Source: Roseomonas sp. 18066
GTDB lineage: Bacteria; Pseudomonadota; Alphaproteobacteria; Acetobacterales; Acetobacteraceae
NCBI RefSeq assembly: GCF_902706185.1
Contig: NZ_CACSJM010000038.1
Coordinates: 1 to 41,923 of the forward strand
Reading direction: 5' to 3'
Length of the DNA: 41,923 nt
Of this stretch, positions 32,308 to 41,556 are shown piece by piece. Under the pieces are notes generated by a model. It saw only the letters and a program-made list of their open reading frames with translations, did not search any database and had not been told where the DNA came from. Made by a program: the position numbers and the translations under genes. Numbering within the stretch: position 1 is the first letter of the stretch; each line of letters begins with the position of its first letter.

Positions 32308-33714
32308 ATGAGCGCGGCGCAGAAGGCGGGCTACGACCTGCGGCAGCAACCCGGCCCCGGCTTCCACGACGCGGTGCCCGGCTTCCGCGAGGGCGCCGAC
32401 ACGCCGCGCGCCTATCTGGAACGGTGCCTGGCCACCATCGCCGCGCGCGAGCCGGAGGTGCAGGCCTGGGTGGTGATCAACGAGGAAGGCGCCCGCGCCG
32501 CGGCCGATGCCAGCACCGCGCGCTGGCAGGCCGGGCGGCCGCTGTCGCTGATCGACGGCATGCCGATCGGCATCAAGGACCTGATCGCGACGCAGGACAT
32601 GCCGACCCAGATGGGCTGCGCCGCCTATAAGGGGAATTTCCCGAAGCACGACGCGGCGCTGGTGCAGGCGCTGCGCGCCGCCGGCGCCGTCATCCTGGGC
32701 AAGACGGTGACCACCGAGCTCGGCATGTCGGAACCCGGCCCCACCACCAACCCCTTCCATCCCGGCCATACCCCCGGCGGCTCTTCCTCCGGCTCGGCGG
32801 CGGCGGTGGGGGCGGGCATGGTGCCGGCGGCGATCGGCACCCAGGTCGGCGGCTCGATCATCCGCCCGGCCAGCTATTGCGGCAATATCGCGCTGAAGCC
32901 GACCCAGGGCGCGATCAACCGCGGCGAGCGCCAGACCCTGTCGCAGGCCACCGCCGGCGTGCATGCCAATGCGGCCGAGGACATGTGGCAGGTGGCGATC
33001 GAGATCGCCCGGCGGGTCGGCGGCGACCCCGGCATGCCCGGCCTGTTCGGCCCGGCGACACCCCCTGCCCCGTCCCGCCCGGCCCGGCTGATCGTGCTGC
33101 AGGCCGAGGGCTGGGCCATGCTGGACGAGGCCGCCCGCGACGCCTTCGAGGCCATCCTGGCGCAGCTGCGCGCCGCCGGCGTCGAGGTGCTGGAGCGTGG
33201 CGACCATCCCTGGATCGAGGCCTTCGAGCAGAGCATCGCCGGCGCCAAGGCGATGACCAACGAGATCTGCGCCTTCGAGAATCTCAGCAGCATCCGCAGC
33301 CTGCTGGCGCAGTCGCCCGACGGCGTCAGCGAGCGGCTGCGGCGCCGCCATGCGGTCGGCGAGGCCATGGACCTGGAGCGCTACCGCCTCGGCCTGCAGC
33401 AGCGCGAGACGGCGCGGCGGCACCTGGCGGCGCTGGCCCCGCTGGCCGATGCGCTGATCGCGCCCGCCTCGCCCGGCCCGGCCCCGGCCTGGGGCGGCGA
33501 CATCCCCGGCCAGCCGCTGCACCCGCGCCCGACCGGCGACATCGCCTACAATGCCGCGACCTCGGCGCTGGGGGCGCCGGCGGTGAGCGTGCCGCTGACC
33601 AGCGTGCACGGCCTGCCGATGGGCATCCAGGTGATCGGCCAGCCGCATATGGACGCCCGCGCCACGGCCATCGCCCGCTGGCTGCTGGCGACGCTCGACC
33701 CCGTGGCGCGGTAG
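32308..33714 (+). CDS. Amidase-signature family amidase
   Basis: 468 residues from ATG 32308, preferred because AGGAG ends seven bases upstream; ATG 32302 is too close. The Ser-cisSer-Lys triad is visible: Lys90 in IGIKD, cis-Ser159 in GGSSSGS, and nucleophile Ser183 in GGSIIRPAS (24 residues apart, as in the family). Hydrolyses an amide to acid and ammonia in the cytoplasm; substrate unknown. Convergent with the binding-protein gene, with three bases between their stops. The ATTCCG palindrome in its promoter region suggests IclR control. Confidence 0.92.
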   Translation: MSAAQKAGYDLRQQPGPGFHDAVPGFREGADTPRAYLERCLATIAAREPEVQAWVVINEEGARAAADASTARWQAGRPLSLIDGMPIGIKDLIATQDMPTQMGCAAYKGNFPKHDAALVQALRAAGAVILGKTVTTELGMSEPGPTTNPFHPGHTPGGSSSGSAAAVGAGMVPAAIGTQVGGSIIRPASYCGNIALKPTQGAINRGERQTLSQATAGVHANAAEDMWQVAIEIARRVGGDPGMPGLFGPATPPAPSRPARLIVLQAEGWAMLDEAARDAFEAILAQLRAAGVEVLERGDHPWIEAFEQSIAGAKAMTNEICAFENLSSIRSLLAQSPDGVSERLRRRHAVGEAMDLERYRLGLQQRETARRHLAALAPLADALIAPASPGPAPAWGGDIPGQPLHPRPTGDIAYNAATSALGAPAVSVPLTSVHGLPMGIQVIGQPHMDARATAIARWLLATLDPVAR

Positions 33715-33717
33715 GCT

Positions 33718-35319
33718 TCAGGGCGCCAGGCGGATGCCCATGGCGACGGTGCGCTCGTCCATCCGCGGGTCATGCGCCAGGCCGCGGCGCAGGCCCCAGC
33801 TGTTGGTCAGCTGCAGCAGCTGGATATAGGGGGTGGTCGCGTCGTAATGCGCGACCGCCCGGCGCAGCAGCGCCTCCCGCGCCGCATCGTCCAGCGTGGC
33901 GGAGGCCTCGGCCGTCATGGCGTCCAGCGCCGGGTCGGACCAGCCCCACATATTGGCAGCCCCCGTCAGCCGCGACCGGTCGCCGGTGCCGGCGATGGAG
34001 ACCAGGTAGTTGATCGCCTCGCCGGTCGAGCTGCCCCAGGCCGCCATCTGCACCAGGAATTCCTGCCGGGTCCGCCGCGGCACGAAGGCGGAATAGGGCA
34101 GCGCCTCCACCGTGGTGCGCACGCCGATCCGGGTCCACATCTGCGCCACCGCCTGGGTCAGCCGCGCATCATTGGGCCAACGGTCGTTCGGCGTGGTCAG
34201 GGTCAGGCGGAAGCCCTCCGGGTAGCCGGCCTCGGCCAGCAGCGCGCGGGCGCGGTCGGGATCAAAGGGGGTGGGCGTGACCGCCGGGTTGTGGCCGAAG
34301 GCGCCGGCCGGCAGCCATTGCGCGGTGGGCTGCGCCGCGCCCTCCATCACCCGGTCGACCAGGGCGTCGCGCTGGATCGCCAGCGACAGCGCCTGGCGCA
34401 CCCTGAGATCACGGAACGGGTTCTGCGGCAGCGGCCGGCCGGCATGGTCGGTGGCCTGGGGCGAATTGCCGGCGATGCTGTGGACGGGGGCGATGAACAT
34501 GGTGCGCAGGCTGGCGATCTCGCTGACCGTCACCTTCGGGTCGCGCTTCAGCCGGGCCAGGTCGCTGCTGGGGATCTGGTCGATCACGTCGACATCGCCG
34601 GCCAGCAGCGCCGCGGTGCGCGCGGTGTCATTGGCCAGGAAGCGGTATTCGACCCGGGCCCAGGGCTCGGCCCCGCCCCACCAGGCCTCGTTGCGCAGCA
34701 GCAGGGCGGCGGTGCCGGGGCGGTACTCGCCCAGGCGATAGGGGCCGGTGCCGATGGCGGCGCGGCCGCTGTTGTAGTCCTCTGTGCCCGCCCCGGTCCC
34801 GGCATGGCGCGAGACGATGCTGACCGAGCCCAGGTCGACCGGCAGCAGCGGATGCGGCTGGCGGGTGTGGATGCGCAAGGTATGGGGGTCGACCGCCTCG
34901 GCCTTGGCGACCATGCGCAGGAAGGCGCCGAAGCCGCCCGGGCTGTTCGGCACCAGCGGCGCGCGCTCGAAGCTGAACAGCACGTCGTCGGCGGTGAAGG
35001 GCCGCCCGTCATGCCAGGCGACGCCGCGGCGCAGGCAGAATTCCCAGACGGTGTCGGAGATCTGCGTCCAGCTTTCGGCCAACGCCGGCTGCGGCCGGGC
35101 CTGGGCGTCGCGCTCCACCAGCCGGTCGAACAGATGCATGGTCAGCGCGTTGTTCGGCCCGTTATTGTGGAAATGCGGGTCGAGCGAGGTGGCCGGCGCG
35201 CCGACGCCGATGCGCAGGGTCTGCGCCGCGGCGGGCGGCGCGGCGGCGGCCAGCAGCAGGCCAGCCGCGGCCAGCGCGGCCTGGCGCCGGCGCAGCCGGG
35301 TCGGTCGGGGGGTCGTCAT
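33718..35319 (-). CDS. Orphan peptide-type ABC substrate-binding protein (SBP_bac_5)
   Basis: 533 residues with a signal peptide (RLRRRQAALAAAG to AAAQ). The family signature is present: TVWEFCLRRGVAWHDGRPFTADDVLFSFER, and a DPDRARALLAEAGYPEGF motif. AGGAGG precedes ATG 35319. No permease or ATPase genes adjoin it, so it probably feeds a shared transporter, perhaps the Opp system at 9069-12906 (inference). Its upstream palindrome (35410-35426) matches the one before the amidase, suggesting that an amide taken up via this protein is hydrolysed by that enzyme. Confidence 0.92.
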   Translation of the reverse strand: MTTPRPTRLRRRQAALAAAGLLLAAAAPPAAAQTLRIGVGAPATSLDPHFHNNGPNNALTMHLFDRLVERDAQARPQPALAESWTQISDTVWEFCLRRGVAWHDGRPFTADDVLFSFERAPLVPNSPGGFGAFLRMVAKAEAVDPHTLRIHTRQPHPLLPVDLGSVSIVSRHAGTGAGTEDYNSGRAAIGTGPYRLGEYRPGTAALLLRNEAWWGGAEPWARVEYRFLANDTARTAALLAGDVDVIDQIPSSDLARLKRDPKVTVSEIASLRTMFIAPVHSIAGNSPQATDHAGRPLPQNPFRDLRVRQALSLAIQRDALVDRVMEGAAQPTAQWLPAGAFGHNPAVTPTPFDPDRARALLAEAGYPEGFRLTLTTPNDRWPNDARLTQAVAQMWTRIGVRTTVEALPYSAFVPRRTRQEFLVQMAAWGSSTGEAINYLVSIAGTGDRSRLTGAANMWGWSDPALDAMTAEASATLDDAAREALLRRAVAHYDATTPYIQLLQLTNSWGLRRGLAHDPRMDERTVAMGIRLAP

Positions 35320-35409
35320 GGCGAGGCCTCCTGCCGGGGGGCGGCCGGGACGGCGGCGCCCTGTCGTCCCGCAGGCTGCGGCGCCGCGGCGCCTCGGGGC
35401 AAGGCCGAT

Positions 35410-35426
35410 ATTCCGGCCTGCGGAAC
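35410..35426 (-). promoter_or_regulatory. Second ATTCCG-N5-CGGAA palindrome
   Basis: ATTCCG (35410-35415), 5-bp spacer, CGGAAC (35421-35426): one mismatch from the perfect site at 32221-32237, with the same spacing. It lies 91 bp upstream of the binding-protein ATG and 22 bp before the dioxygenase remnant. Inferred IclR operator. Confidence 0.55.
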
Positions 35427-35447
35427 GACCGGCGCCTGGGAACAGCC

Positions 35448-35787
35448 ATGCTCTGCCCCGACGGCATGACGGAGGAAGGCGGCGCCACCGCCTTCCTGCC
35501 CGGCTCGCATCTTCTGGCCGATGACGACGTCGCCGCCGCCAGGCCGCCGCGCGGCTGGCAGCCGCCGTTGAAAGACATCGTCACGCTGGCCTGCGCCCCC
35601 GGCGACCTGGTGCCGATCCATCCCAAGGTGCTGCATGGCGGCGAGGCAGATCACCGTCTTCACCGACCAGACCCCGCCGGTGCGGCAAGATGACTACCAC
35701 CCGATCGCTGTCTGTGCCGCCTCCCACCACGCCGAACACGACCGCCACCAGCAGCTGGTGAAGCGGCTCAGCCTGACGGTGAGCTGA
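35448..35787 (+). pseudogene. Decayed phytanoyl-CoA dioxygenase (PhyH)-like gene
   Basis: From 35448, an 81-codon frame encodes PDGMTEEGGATAFLPGSH and LACAPGDLVPIHPKVLHGG, a good match to the C-terminal half of PhyH-type Fe(II)/2-oxoglutarate oxygenases (PGSH and the distal metal His). The frame then degenerates. From about 35635 another frame continues plausibly (ARQITVFTDQTPP to [10 protein letters not shown]) to a stop at 35785-35787, consistent with a frameshift or short deletion near 35640-35650. The N-terminal half with the HxD motif is absent. The 3-prime end overlaps the RND gene end by 20 bp on the other strand. Non-functional remnant, probably ancestral or transferred. Confidence 0.6.
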
Positions 35788-38700
35788 CCTCCTTCGCGGG
35801 GACGGGCGCCGCCTCGGCCTTCCCCGCGAACCACGTATAGAAAAGCGGGATCAGGAAGACCGCCAGGAAGGTCGCGGCCAGCATGCCGCCGACCACCGCC
35901 GTGCCGATCGCCAGCCGGCTGCCGGAGCCCGGGCCGCTGCTCAGCGCCAGCGGCAGGCAGCCCAGGATGAAGGCCAGCGAGGTCATGACGATCGGCCGGA
36001 AGCGCAGCCGCGCCGCCGCCAGCGCCGCCTCGCCCGCCGATTTGCCGGCGCGCCGCTCCAGCACCGCGAACTCGACGATCAGGATGGCGTTCTTCGCCGC
36101 CAGCCCGACCAGGGTGATCAGCCCGACCTGGAAATAGATGTCGTTGGTCATGCCGCGCAGCCAGACGGCCAGCAGCGCGCCGAACAGCCCGAAGGGCACC
36201 GCCAGCAGCACCGCCACCGGCAGCGACCAGCGGCCGTATTGCGCGGCCAGGATCAGGAAGACCATGACGATGCCGAAGCCCAGCGCCAGCGCCCCGGCAT
36301 TGCCGCCGGCCAGCTCCTGATAGGCCGCCCCGGTCCAGGCGATGCCGAAGCCCGCCGGCAGCACCGCGGCCGCCACCTGCTGCATCGCCCGCAGCGCCTG
36401 GCCGGAGGAATAGCCGGGCGCCGCGGCGCCGTTGATGGTCGCCGCCGGATAGGCGTTGAAGCGCTCGGCCATGTCGCTGCCGACGACACGGGTCAGCCGC
36501 AGCATGGCGCTGGCCGGCACCAGCTCGCCGCCCGCGGCGCGGACGAAGACGCGGTCGAGGTCCTCGGGCGCGCGGCGATACTCGGCGTCCGATTGCAGGT
36601 TGACCCGGTAGTTGCGCCCCATCAGCGAGAAGTCGTTGACGTAGAGGCTGCTGAAGGTGCTCTGCACCGTCTCGAACAGCGCCGCCAGCGTGACGCCGCG
36701 CGCCCGCGCCGCGTCGCGGTCGATGTCGAGCCGGTAGCGCGGCACGTTGCTCTGCAGCGTGGTGCTGAGGCCGGCGAGCTCCGGCCGCTGCCCGGCCGCC
36801 TGCAGCAGCGCCTGCAGCGCCTGGCCCATGGCCTCGGGCCCGGCGCCGCCGCGGTCCAGCAGCTTCATCTCGAAGCCGCCGACCGCGCCCATGCCGTCGA
36901 TCGCCGGCGGGTTGAAGGCCATGGCGAAGGCGTCGCGCAGGCCGGACAGGGCGCCGAAGAACTGCCCGGCGAGCTGCCGCGCATCCTGGCCGGGATCGGG
37001 CCGCGCCGACCAGTCGGTCAGCTCGACGAAGGCCGCGCCCGCGCTGGTGCTGGCGGCGTTGGACAGCAGGTTGAAGCCGGCGAAGGCGGTCACCGAGCGG
37101 ACATTCGGGTCGGCGCGCAGGATCGCCTCGATCTCGGCGCCCGAGGCCGCGGTGCGGTCGACCGCGGTCGCCGGCGGCATCGACCAGGCCACCAGCAGGA
37201 TGCCCTGGTCCTCCTCCGGCACCAGCCCGCCGGGGACGCTGCGGAACAGGCCGAAGGTCAGGCCGCAGACCAGCAGGAAGCAGGCCAGCCCCAGCAGCGA
37301 GCGGCGCAGGAAGAAGCGCACCCCGGCGGCATAGCCGGCGGTGACGCGGTCGAAGCCGCGGTTGAACAGGCGGAAGGGCAGCAGCGGCCGGCCATGCCCC
37401 GGCTTCAGCATCACCGCGCAGAGCGCCGGCGTCAGGGTCAGCGCCACGACCCCCGACAGGATCACCGAGACCGAGATGGTGATGGCGAACTGCTTGTAGA
37501 GCTCGCCCGACAATCCGCCGAGGAAGCCCACGGGGATGAAGACCGCGCAGAGCACCAGCACGATGGCGATGACCGGCCCGGTCACCTCCTCCATCGCCTT
37601 GATGGCGGCGGCGCGCGGCGGCAGGCCTTCCTCGGCCATCAGCCGCTCGACATTCTCGACCACCACGATGGCGTCGTCGACGACGATGCCGATCGCCAGG
37701 ATCAGGCCGAACAGCGTCAGCATGTTGATGCTGAAGCCCAGCGCATACATGCCGGCGAAGGTGCCGATGATCGAGACCGGGATGGCGATCAGCGGAATGA
37801 CCGTGGCGCGCCAGCTCTGCAGGAACAGGAAGACCACGACGACGACCAGCGCCACCGCCTCGAGGAAGGTGGCGATGACCTGCTGGATGGAGACGCGGAC
37901 GAAGGTCGTGGTGTCGTAGGGGATGGAGTATTCCATTCCCTGCGGCATGGCGGCGGCCAGCGCGTCCAGCCGCGCGGTGACGGCCGCCATGGTCTGCAGC
38001 GCATTCGCCCCCGGCTGCAGATAGATGCCGAAGGGCGCGCTGGCCCGGCCGTTCATGGTGCCGACGAAGTCGTATTGCTGGGCGCCGAGCTCCACCCGGG
38101 CGACCTCGCGCAGCCGCAGCGTCGAGCCGTCGGCGCGGGCCTGCAGGATGATCTCGCCGAAGGCGGCGGCATCGGGCAGGCGGCCCTCGGCGGTCATGGC
38201 ATAGGTGTAGGCGCCGCCGGCGCCGGGCGCGGCGTTGATCTGGCCGGCGGCGAATTGCTGGTTCTGCTCGCGGATGGCGGCCGAGACGTCGGAGGCGGTC
38301 AGCCCGAACTGCGCCAGCTTCTCCGGCTGCAGCCAGACCCGCATGGCATATTCCTTCTGCCCGAACAGCGCGGCATTGCCGACGCCGCGGATCCGCTTGA
38401 CCTCGTCGATGACGTTGCGCAGCGCATAGTTGCTGAGGAAGATCTCGTCGAAGCGGTCATCCGTCGCGGTCAGCGAGACCACGGCCAGGAAGGCGCTGGA
38501 CTGCTTGCTGACGGTGACGCCGACGCGCTGCACCTCGGCCGGCAGGGTCGCCAGCACGCTCTGCACCCGGTTGCTGACATTGATCGTCGCCTGGTCGGGA
38601 TCGGTGCCGATCTCGAAGCTGACGCTGAGCGACATGGCGCCATCGGTATTGACCGACTGCATGTAGATCAGCCCGTCGACGCCGTTGATGGCGCGTTCCA

Positions 38701-38896
38701 GCGGCGCCGCCACGGTCTGCGCCACGGTGGCGGCATCGGCGCCGGAATAGCTGGTGGCCACCTGCACCTGCGGCGGCACGATCTGCGGATATTGGGCGAC
38801 CGGCAGGGCCGGCAGCGCCACCAGCCCGGCCAGCACGATCAGGATCGACAGCACGCCGGCCAGCACCGGGCGCTCGATGAAGAAGCGGGCGCTCAC
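35768..38896 (-). CDS. RND multidrug efflux transporter (HAE1/AcrB-MexB type)
   Basis: 1042 residues from GTG 38896, the usual length. N-terminal [23 protein letters not shown], porter-domain [15 protein letters not shown], the proton-relay pair in [18 protein letters not shown], the [10 protein letters not shown] loop, and the relay Lys in [15 protein letters not shown] are all present, so proton-driven export should work. It pumps hydrophobic compounds from the inner membrane/periplasm together with an adaptor and an outer-membrane channel. The start overlaps the adaptor stop (GTGA). No outer-membrane factor gene follows; one from elsewhere must be used. The much longer frame up to 40090 runs over the adaptor gene and is rejected. 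Confidence 0.95.
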   Translation of the reverse strand: MSARFFIERPVLAGVLSILIVLAGLVALPALPVAQYPQIVPPQVQVATSYSGADAATVAQTVAAPLERAINGVDGLIYMQSVNTDGAMSLSVSFEIGTDPDQATINVSNRVQSVLATLPAEVQRVGVTVSKQSSAFLAVVSLTATDDRFDEIFLSNYALRNVIDEVKRIRGVGNAALFGQKEYAMRVWLQPEKLAQFGLTASDVSAAIREQNQQFAAGQINAAPGAGGAYTYAMTAEGRLPDAAAFGEIILQARADGSTLRLREVARVELGAQQYDFVGTMNGRASAPFGIYLQPGANALQTMAAVTARLDALAAAMPQGMEYSIPYDTTTFVRVSIQQVIATFLEAVALVVVVVFLFLQSWRATVIPLIAIPVSIIGTFAGMYALGFSINMLTLFGLILAIGIVVDDAIVVVENVERLMAEEGLPPRAAAIKAMEEVTGPVIAIVLVLCAVFIPVGFLGGLSGELYKQFAITISVSVILSGVVALTLTPALCAVMLKPGHGRPLLPFRLFNRGFDRVTAGYAAGVRFFLRRSLLGLACFLLVCGLTFGLFRSVPGGLVPEEDQGILLVAWSMPPATAVDRTAASGAEIEAILRADPNVRSVTAFAGFNLLSNAASTSAGAAFVELTDWSARPDPGQDARQLAGQFFGALSGLRDAFAMAFNPPAIDGMGAVGGFEMKLLDRGGAGPEAMGQALQALLQAAGQRPELAGLSTTLQSNVPRYRLDIDRDAARARGVTLAALFETVQSTFSSLYVNDFSLMGRNYRVNLQSDAEYRRAPEDLDRVFVRAAGGELVPASAMLRLTRVVGSDMAERFNAYPAATINGAAAPGYSSGQALRAMQQVAAAVLPAGFGIAWTGAAYQELAGGNAGALALGFGIVMVFLILAAQYGRWSLPVAVLLAVPFGLFGALLAVWLRGMTNDIYFQVGLITLVGLAAKNAILIVEFAVLERRAGKSAGEAALAAARLRFRPIVMTSLAFILGCLPLALSSGPGSGSRLAIGTAVVGGMLAATFLAVFLIPLFYTWFAGKAEAAPVPAKEVSSPSG

Positions 38897-39966
38897 GGCC
38901 GGGCCTCCACCGCCTCGACGACCGCACCTTCGGTGACCCTGACCAGCCCCTCGGCGATGACGCGGTCGCCGGGCTGCAGCCCCTGCTCGACGATCCAGTC
39001 GCGCGCCAGCATGCGGCCCAGGCGCAGGGCGCGGCGCCCGGCCTTGCCGTCGGGGCCGACGACATAGGCGAAGGCGCCCTGCACATCCTGCTGCACCGCC
39101 GCCTGCGGGATGCGGAAGGCGGGCCGCGCCGGGCCTGCGACGCGCAGCCGGACGAATTGCCCGGGGATCAGCCGGCGGTCGGGATTGGCGAAGGTGGCGC
39201 GGGCGCGCACCGTGCCGGTGGCGGCATCGACCGTCGCCTCGGTGAAGCTGACGCGGCCCCGGGCGGCCACGGCGCCGTCCAGCACCACCTCCGCCGGCAG
39301 CTCCGCGCCGCCCAGCGCCGCCAGGTCCGCGGCGTTGAAGGCGAAGCCGACATGCACCGGATCGAGCTGGGTGATGCGGGTCAGCAGCGAATTGCCCTCG
39401 GCGGTGCCGATCAGGCTGCCCTCGGGCACCGCTTCCAGGCTGGTGACGCCGGCGATCGGCGCGGTGACGGTGGTGTAGCCGAGCTCCAGCCGGGCGCTGG
39501 CCAGGCGGGCGCGGGCGGCGGCCAGCTGCGCCTCGGCCTGGGCCAGGGCCGAGACGGCGTCGTCGCGGTCGCGCTGGGTGCCGACGCTGGCGCGGGCCAG
39601 CGCCGCGGTGCGGGCCTGGTCGCGGCGGGCGCGCTCCAGCCCGGCCTCGGCCTCCTGCAGCTGCGCCGCCGCCAGGTCGACCGCCGCCTGATAGGTCGCC
39701 GGGTCGATGCGGAACAGCACAGCGCCCGCCTGCACCGCCGCGCCCTCCGCATAGGCGCGCTGCAGCAGGATGCCGCCGACGCGGGCGCGCACCTCGGTCT
39801 GGCGGAAGGCGGTGACGCGGCCGCCATAGTCGAAGACCAGCGGCGTCGGCTGCGGCTGCACGGCGACGACGCCGACCCTGGGCGGCGGCGCGGCCTGGGG
39901 CGGCGCCGCCGTCTCGCCGCAGGCGGCGAGCAGCAGGAGGACAGGGAGAAAACGGCGGCGGGGCAT
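38893..39966 (-). CDS. RND efflux periplasmic adaptor (HlyD/MFP family) lipoprotein
   Basis: 357 residues from ATG 39966; GTG 39975 is an alternative adding three residues. A lipobox LAAC (Cys16) suggests an inner-membrane lipoprotein. Lipoyl/hairpin/barrel features: [31 protein letters not shown], an Ala/Arg-rich coiled coil, then [14 protein letters not shown] and [18 protein letters not shown]. It links the RND pump to the outer-membrane channel. First gene of the efflux operon, divergent from the tetR gene across a 108-bp gap. Confidence 0.94.
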   Translation of the reverse strand: MPRRRFLPVLLLLAACGETAAPPQAAPPPRVGVVAVQPQPTPLVFDYGGRVTAFRQTEVRARVGGILLQRAYAEGAAVQAGAVLFRIDPATYQAAVDLAAAQLQEAEAGLERARRDQARTAALARASVGTQRDRDDAVSALAQAEAQLAAARARLASARLELGYTTVTAPIAGVTSLEAVPEGSLIGTAEGNSLLTRITQLDPVHVGFAFNAADLAALGGAELPAEVVLDGAVAARGRVSFTEATVDAATGTVRARATFANPDRRLIPGQFVRLRVAGPARPAFRIPQAAVQQDVQGAFAYVVGPDGKAGRRALRLGRMLARDWIVEQGLQPGDRVIAEGLVRVTEGAVVEAVEARP

Positions 39967-40007
39967 GCTGGTCACCGGGGGTCTGGGGCGTCATGGTCCG
40001 GCGGCGC

Positions 40008-40036
40008 TTGCTGGCCTGTTGGCCGGATCTTATAAA
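40008..40036 (+). promoter_or_regulatory. Sigma-70 promoter of the tetR gene
   Basis: TTGCTG (40008-40013), 17-bp spacer, TATAAA (40031-40036). The best promoter match in the window. On the minus strand a TTCAAA/TATAAG pair with a 16-bp spacer crosses the same region and could drive the efflux operon. Confidence 0.6.
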
Positions 40037-40053
40037 TCCATACGTATGTATTT
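40034..40053. promoter_or_regulatory. TetR operator palindrome in the divergent promoter
   Basis: A 20-bp near-perfect palindrome centred on CATACGTATG (40039-40048), flanked by AAAT and ATTT arms with one mismatched pair. It covers the tetR -10 and likely start point and sits between the divergent efflux and tetR genes, the classic position for a TetR-type efflux repressor site. Confidence 0.7.
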
Positions 40054-40074
40054 GAACTAGGTCAAGGAGGCCGC

Positions 40075-40620
40075 ATGGGTCGCCCGCCATCGATCGACCG
40101 CGACAGGGTGCTGGACATCGTCGAGGCCATCCTGCTGAAGGAAGGCACCGCCGCGCTGACCATCGACGCCGTGGCCCGCGCCGCCGGCATTTCCAAGGGC
40201 GGGGTGCAGTCGCGCTTCGGCACCAAGGGCGACCTGATCCGCATGATGGAGGCGCGCTGGTCGCGCGACTACGACGCCGAGGTCGCGGCGATCGCCGGCC
40301 CCTCGCCCAGCCCGCTTGAGGCGGTGCGGGCGCATATCGCCGTGTCGCTGGACCTGGACGAAGCCGGCCAGGCGCGCGCCGCCGGCATGCTGGCCGCGCT
40401 GATCGAGGCGCGCGACCACATCGCCAGCGCCAAAACCTGGTATCAGGAGCGCTTCGGCGGGCTGGACCGGCAGACGCCGGCGGGCCGCCGCGCCTGGCTG
40501 GTGCTGATGGCGACCGAGGGTGCCTTCATGCTGCGCGCCTTCGGCTTCACCGACCCGTCCGAGGCGGAAATGCGCGACCTGATCGCCGACCTGCATGCGC
40601 TGATGGAGGGGAAGATCTAG
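40075..40620 (+). CDS. TetR-family transcriptional repressor of the RND efflux operon
   Basis: 181 residues. AAGGAGG precedes ATG 40075. N-terminal helix-turn-helix about 28-48 ([23 protein letters not shown]), and an all-helical ligand domain. TetR proteins repress divergent pumps and release DNA on binding the pumped compound. The palindrome at 40034-40053 is its probable site, giving both autoregulation and control of the efflux genes. Its TAG stop overlaps the TAG of the opposite-strand binding-protein gene within CTAG (40617-40620). Confidence 0.93.
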   Translation: MGRPPSIDRDRVLDIVEAILLKEGTAALTIDAVARAAGISKGGVQSRFGTKGDLIRMMEARWSRDYDAEVAAIAGPSPSPLEAVRAHIAVSLDLDEAGQARAAGMLAALIEARDHIASAKTWYQERFGGLDRQTPAGRRAWLVLMATEGAFMLRAFGFTDPSEAEMRDLIADLHALMEGKI

Positions 40621-41552
40621 GGTCCCGCCTGCCGCGCCAGCATGCCGGTGACCATGCCGATGGCCAGGCTGCGCGCGGCATAGGACAGCGCCACCGCCTC
40701 GTCGCGCGGCAGCACCAGGAAGCGGCCCTCGCGGCAGGCGCGCAGATAGCGGCAATACTCCGGATGCACCCGCGCCAGGCGGCGATGCGCGGCGGCGGGC
40801 GGCTCCAGCCGGTCGTTGCGATAGGTGTCGATCAGGAAATCGGCGTCGAGCTCGGGCAGCAGCTCCGGGCTGACCACGGCCTGGCGCTGCGGCGGGATGG
40901 CCTCGATCAGCGCCGGGAAGCGGAAGCCGGCATCGCGCAGCACCGTGCCCAGCGCGCCATAGGTGTGGTCCAGCGCCAGCTTGCCGTCGCCGCGGGCGGA
41001 GATCACCGCGACGCTGAACCGCTCCGGCCGCCAGGCGCGGCGGAGCTCTGTCAGCTGCGCCTGGTAGCGGCGCTCGAGCCGGGCGGCCTCGGCCTCGCGG
41101 CCCACCAGCCGCGCCAGCAGGGCATAGGTTTCGGCCAGGCTGCGGCGGGTGTCGTCGATCACCACGGTGGGCGCGATGCGCTGCAGCTGCGCGACCGGGG
41201 TGGCGCCGGCGGCCGGCGTCAGGATCAGGTCGGGGCGGGCCAAGGCGACGGCCTCGGCATCGATCACGCCAATGCCGAGGAAGCCGATGCCGGCCTCGGC
41301 GAAATCGGTGCCGACCAGGGTCATGGCGCCGCGCAGGAAGGGTTTTCCCGCGCTGTCGAGCCGGCCGGTGCTGGCCACCGGCGTGACGCCGAGCTCCAGC
41401 AGCGGCAGCGCTAGGTCGCTGTCATGCAGGGTGACGACGCGCAGCGGCGCGGATGGCAGCGCCACGCGGCGCCCGGCATCGTCGACGAAATCCTGCGCCC
41501 GCGGCGCGGCGGCGACCATCAGGAAGCAGGCCAGGGCCAGGAGAAGTCGCAT
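40617..41552 (-). CDS. Iron-siderophore type ABC transporter substrate-binding protein (FhuD/FecB-like)
   Basis: 311 residues with a signal peptide (MRLLLALACFLMVAAAPRAQ). A class III periplasmic binding fold: VDDAGRRVALPSAPLRVVTLHDSDLALPLLELGV, IDAEAVALARPDLILTP, and IAPTVVIDD; the C-terminal lobe ends with the usual helix. Such proteins bind ferric siderophores, haem or cobalamin; the ligand is not evident. It lies four bases after the permease stop, so permease and binding protein form one operon whose beginning is beyond the window. Confidence 0.9.
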   Translation of the reverse strand: MRLLLALACFLMVAAAPRAQDFVDDAGRRVALPSAPLRVVTLHDSDLALPLLELGVTPVASTGRLDSAGKPFLRGAMTLVGTDFAEAGIGFLGIGVIDAEAVALARPDLILTPAAGATPVAQLQRIAPTVVIDDTRRSLAETYALLARLVGREAEAARLERRYQAQLTELRRAWRPERFSVAVISARGDGKLALDHTYGALGTVLRDAGFRFPALIEAIPPQRQAVVSPELLPELDADFLIDTYRNDRLEPPAAAHRRLARVHPEYCRYLRACREGRFLVLPRDEAVALSYAARSLAIGMVTGMLARQAGP

Positions 41553-41556
41553 CGGT

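Noticed and set aside
36239..39067. 942-codon plus-strand frame opposite the RND pump
   Set aside because: Asp/Gln/Arg-rich shadow of membrane-protein codons; no start signals or domains.
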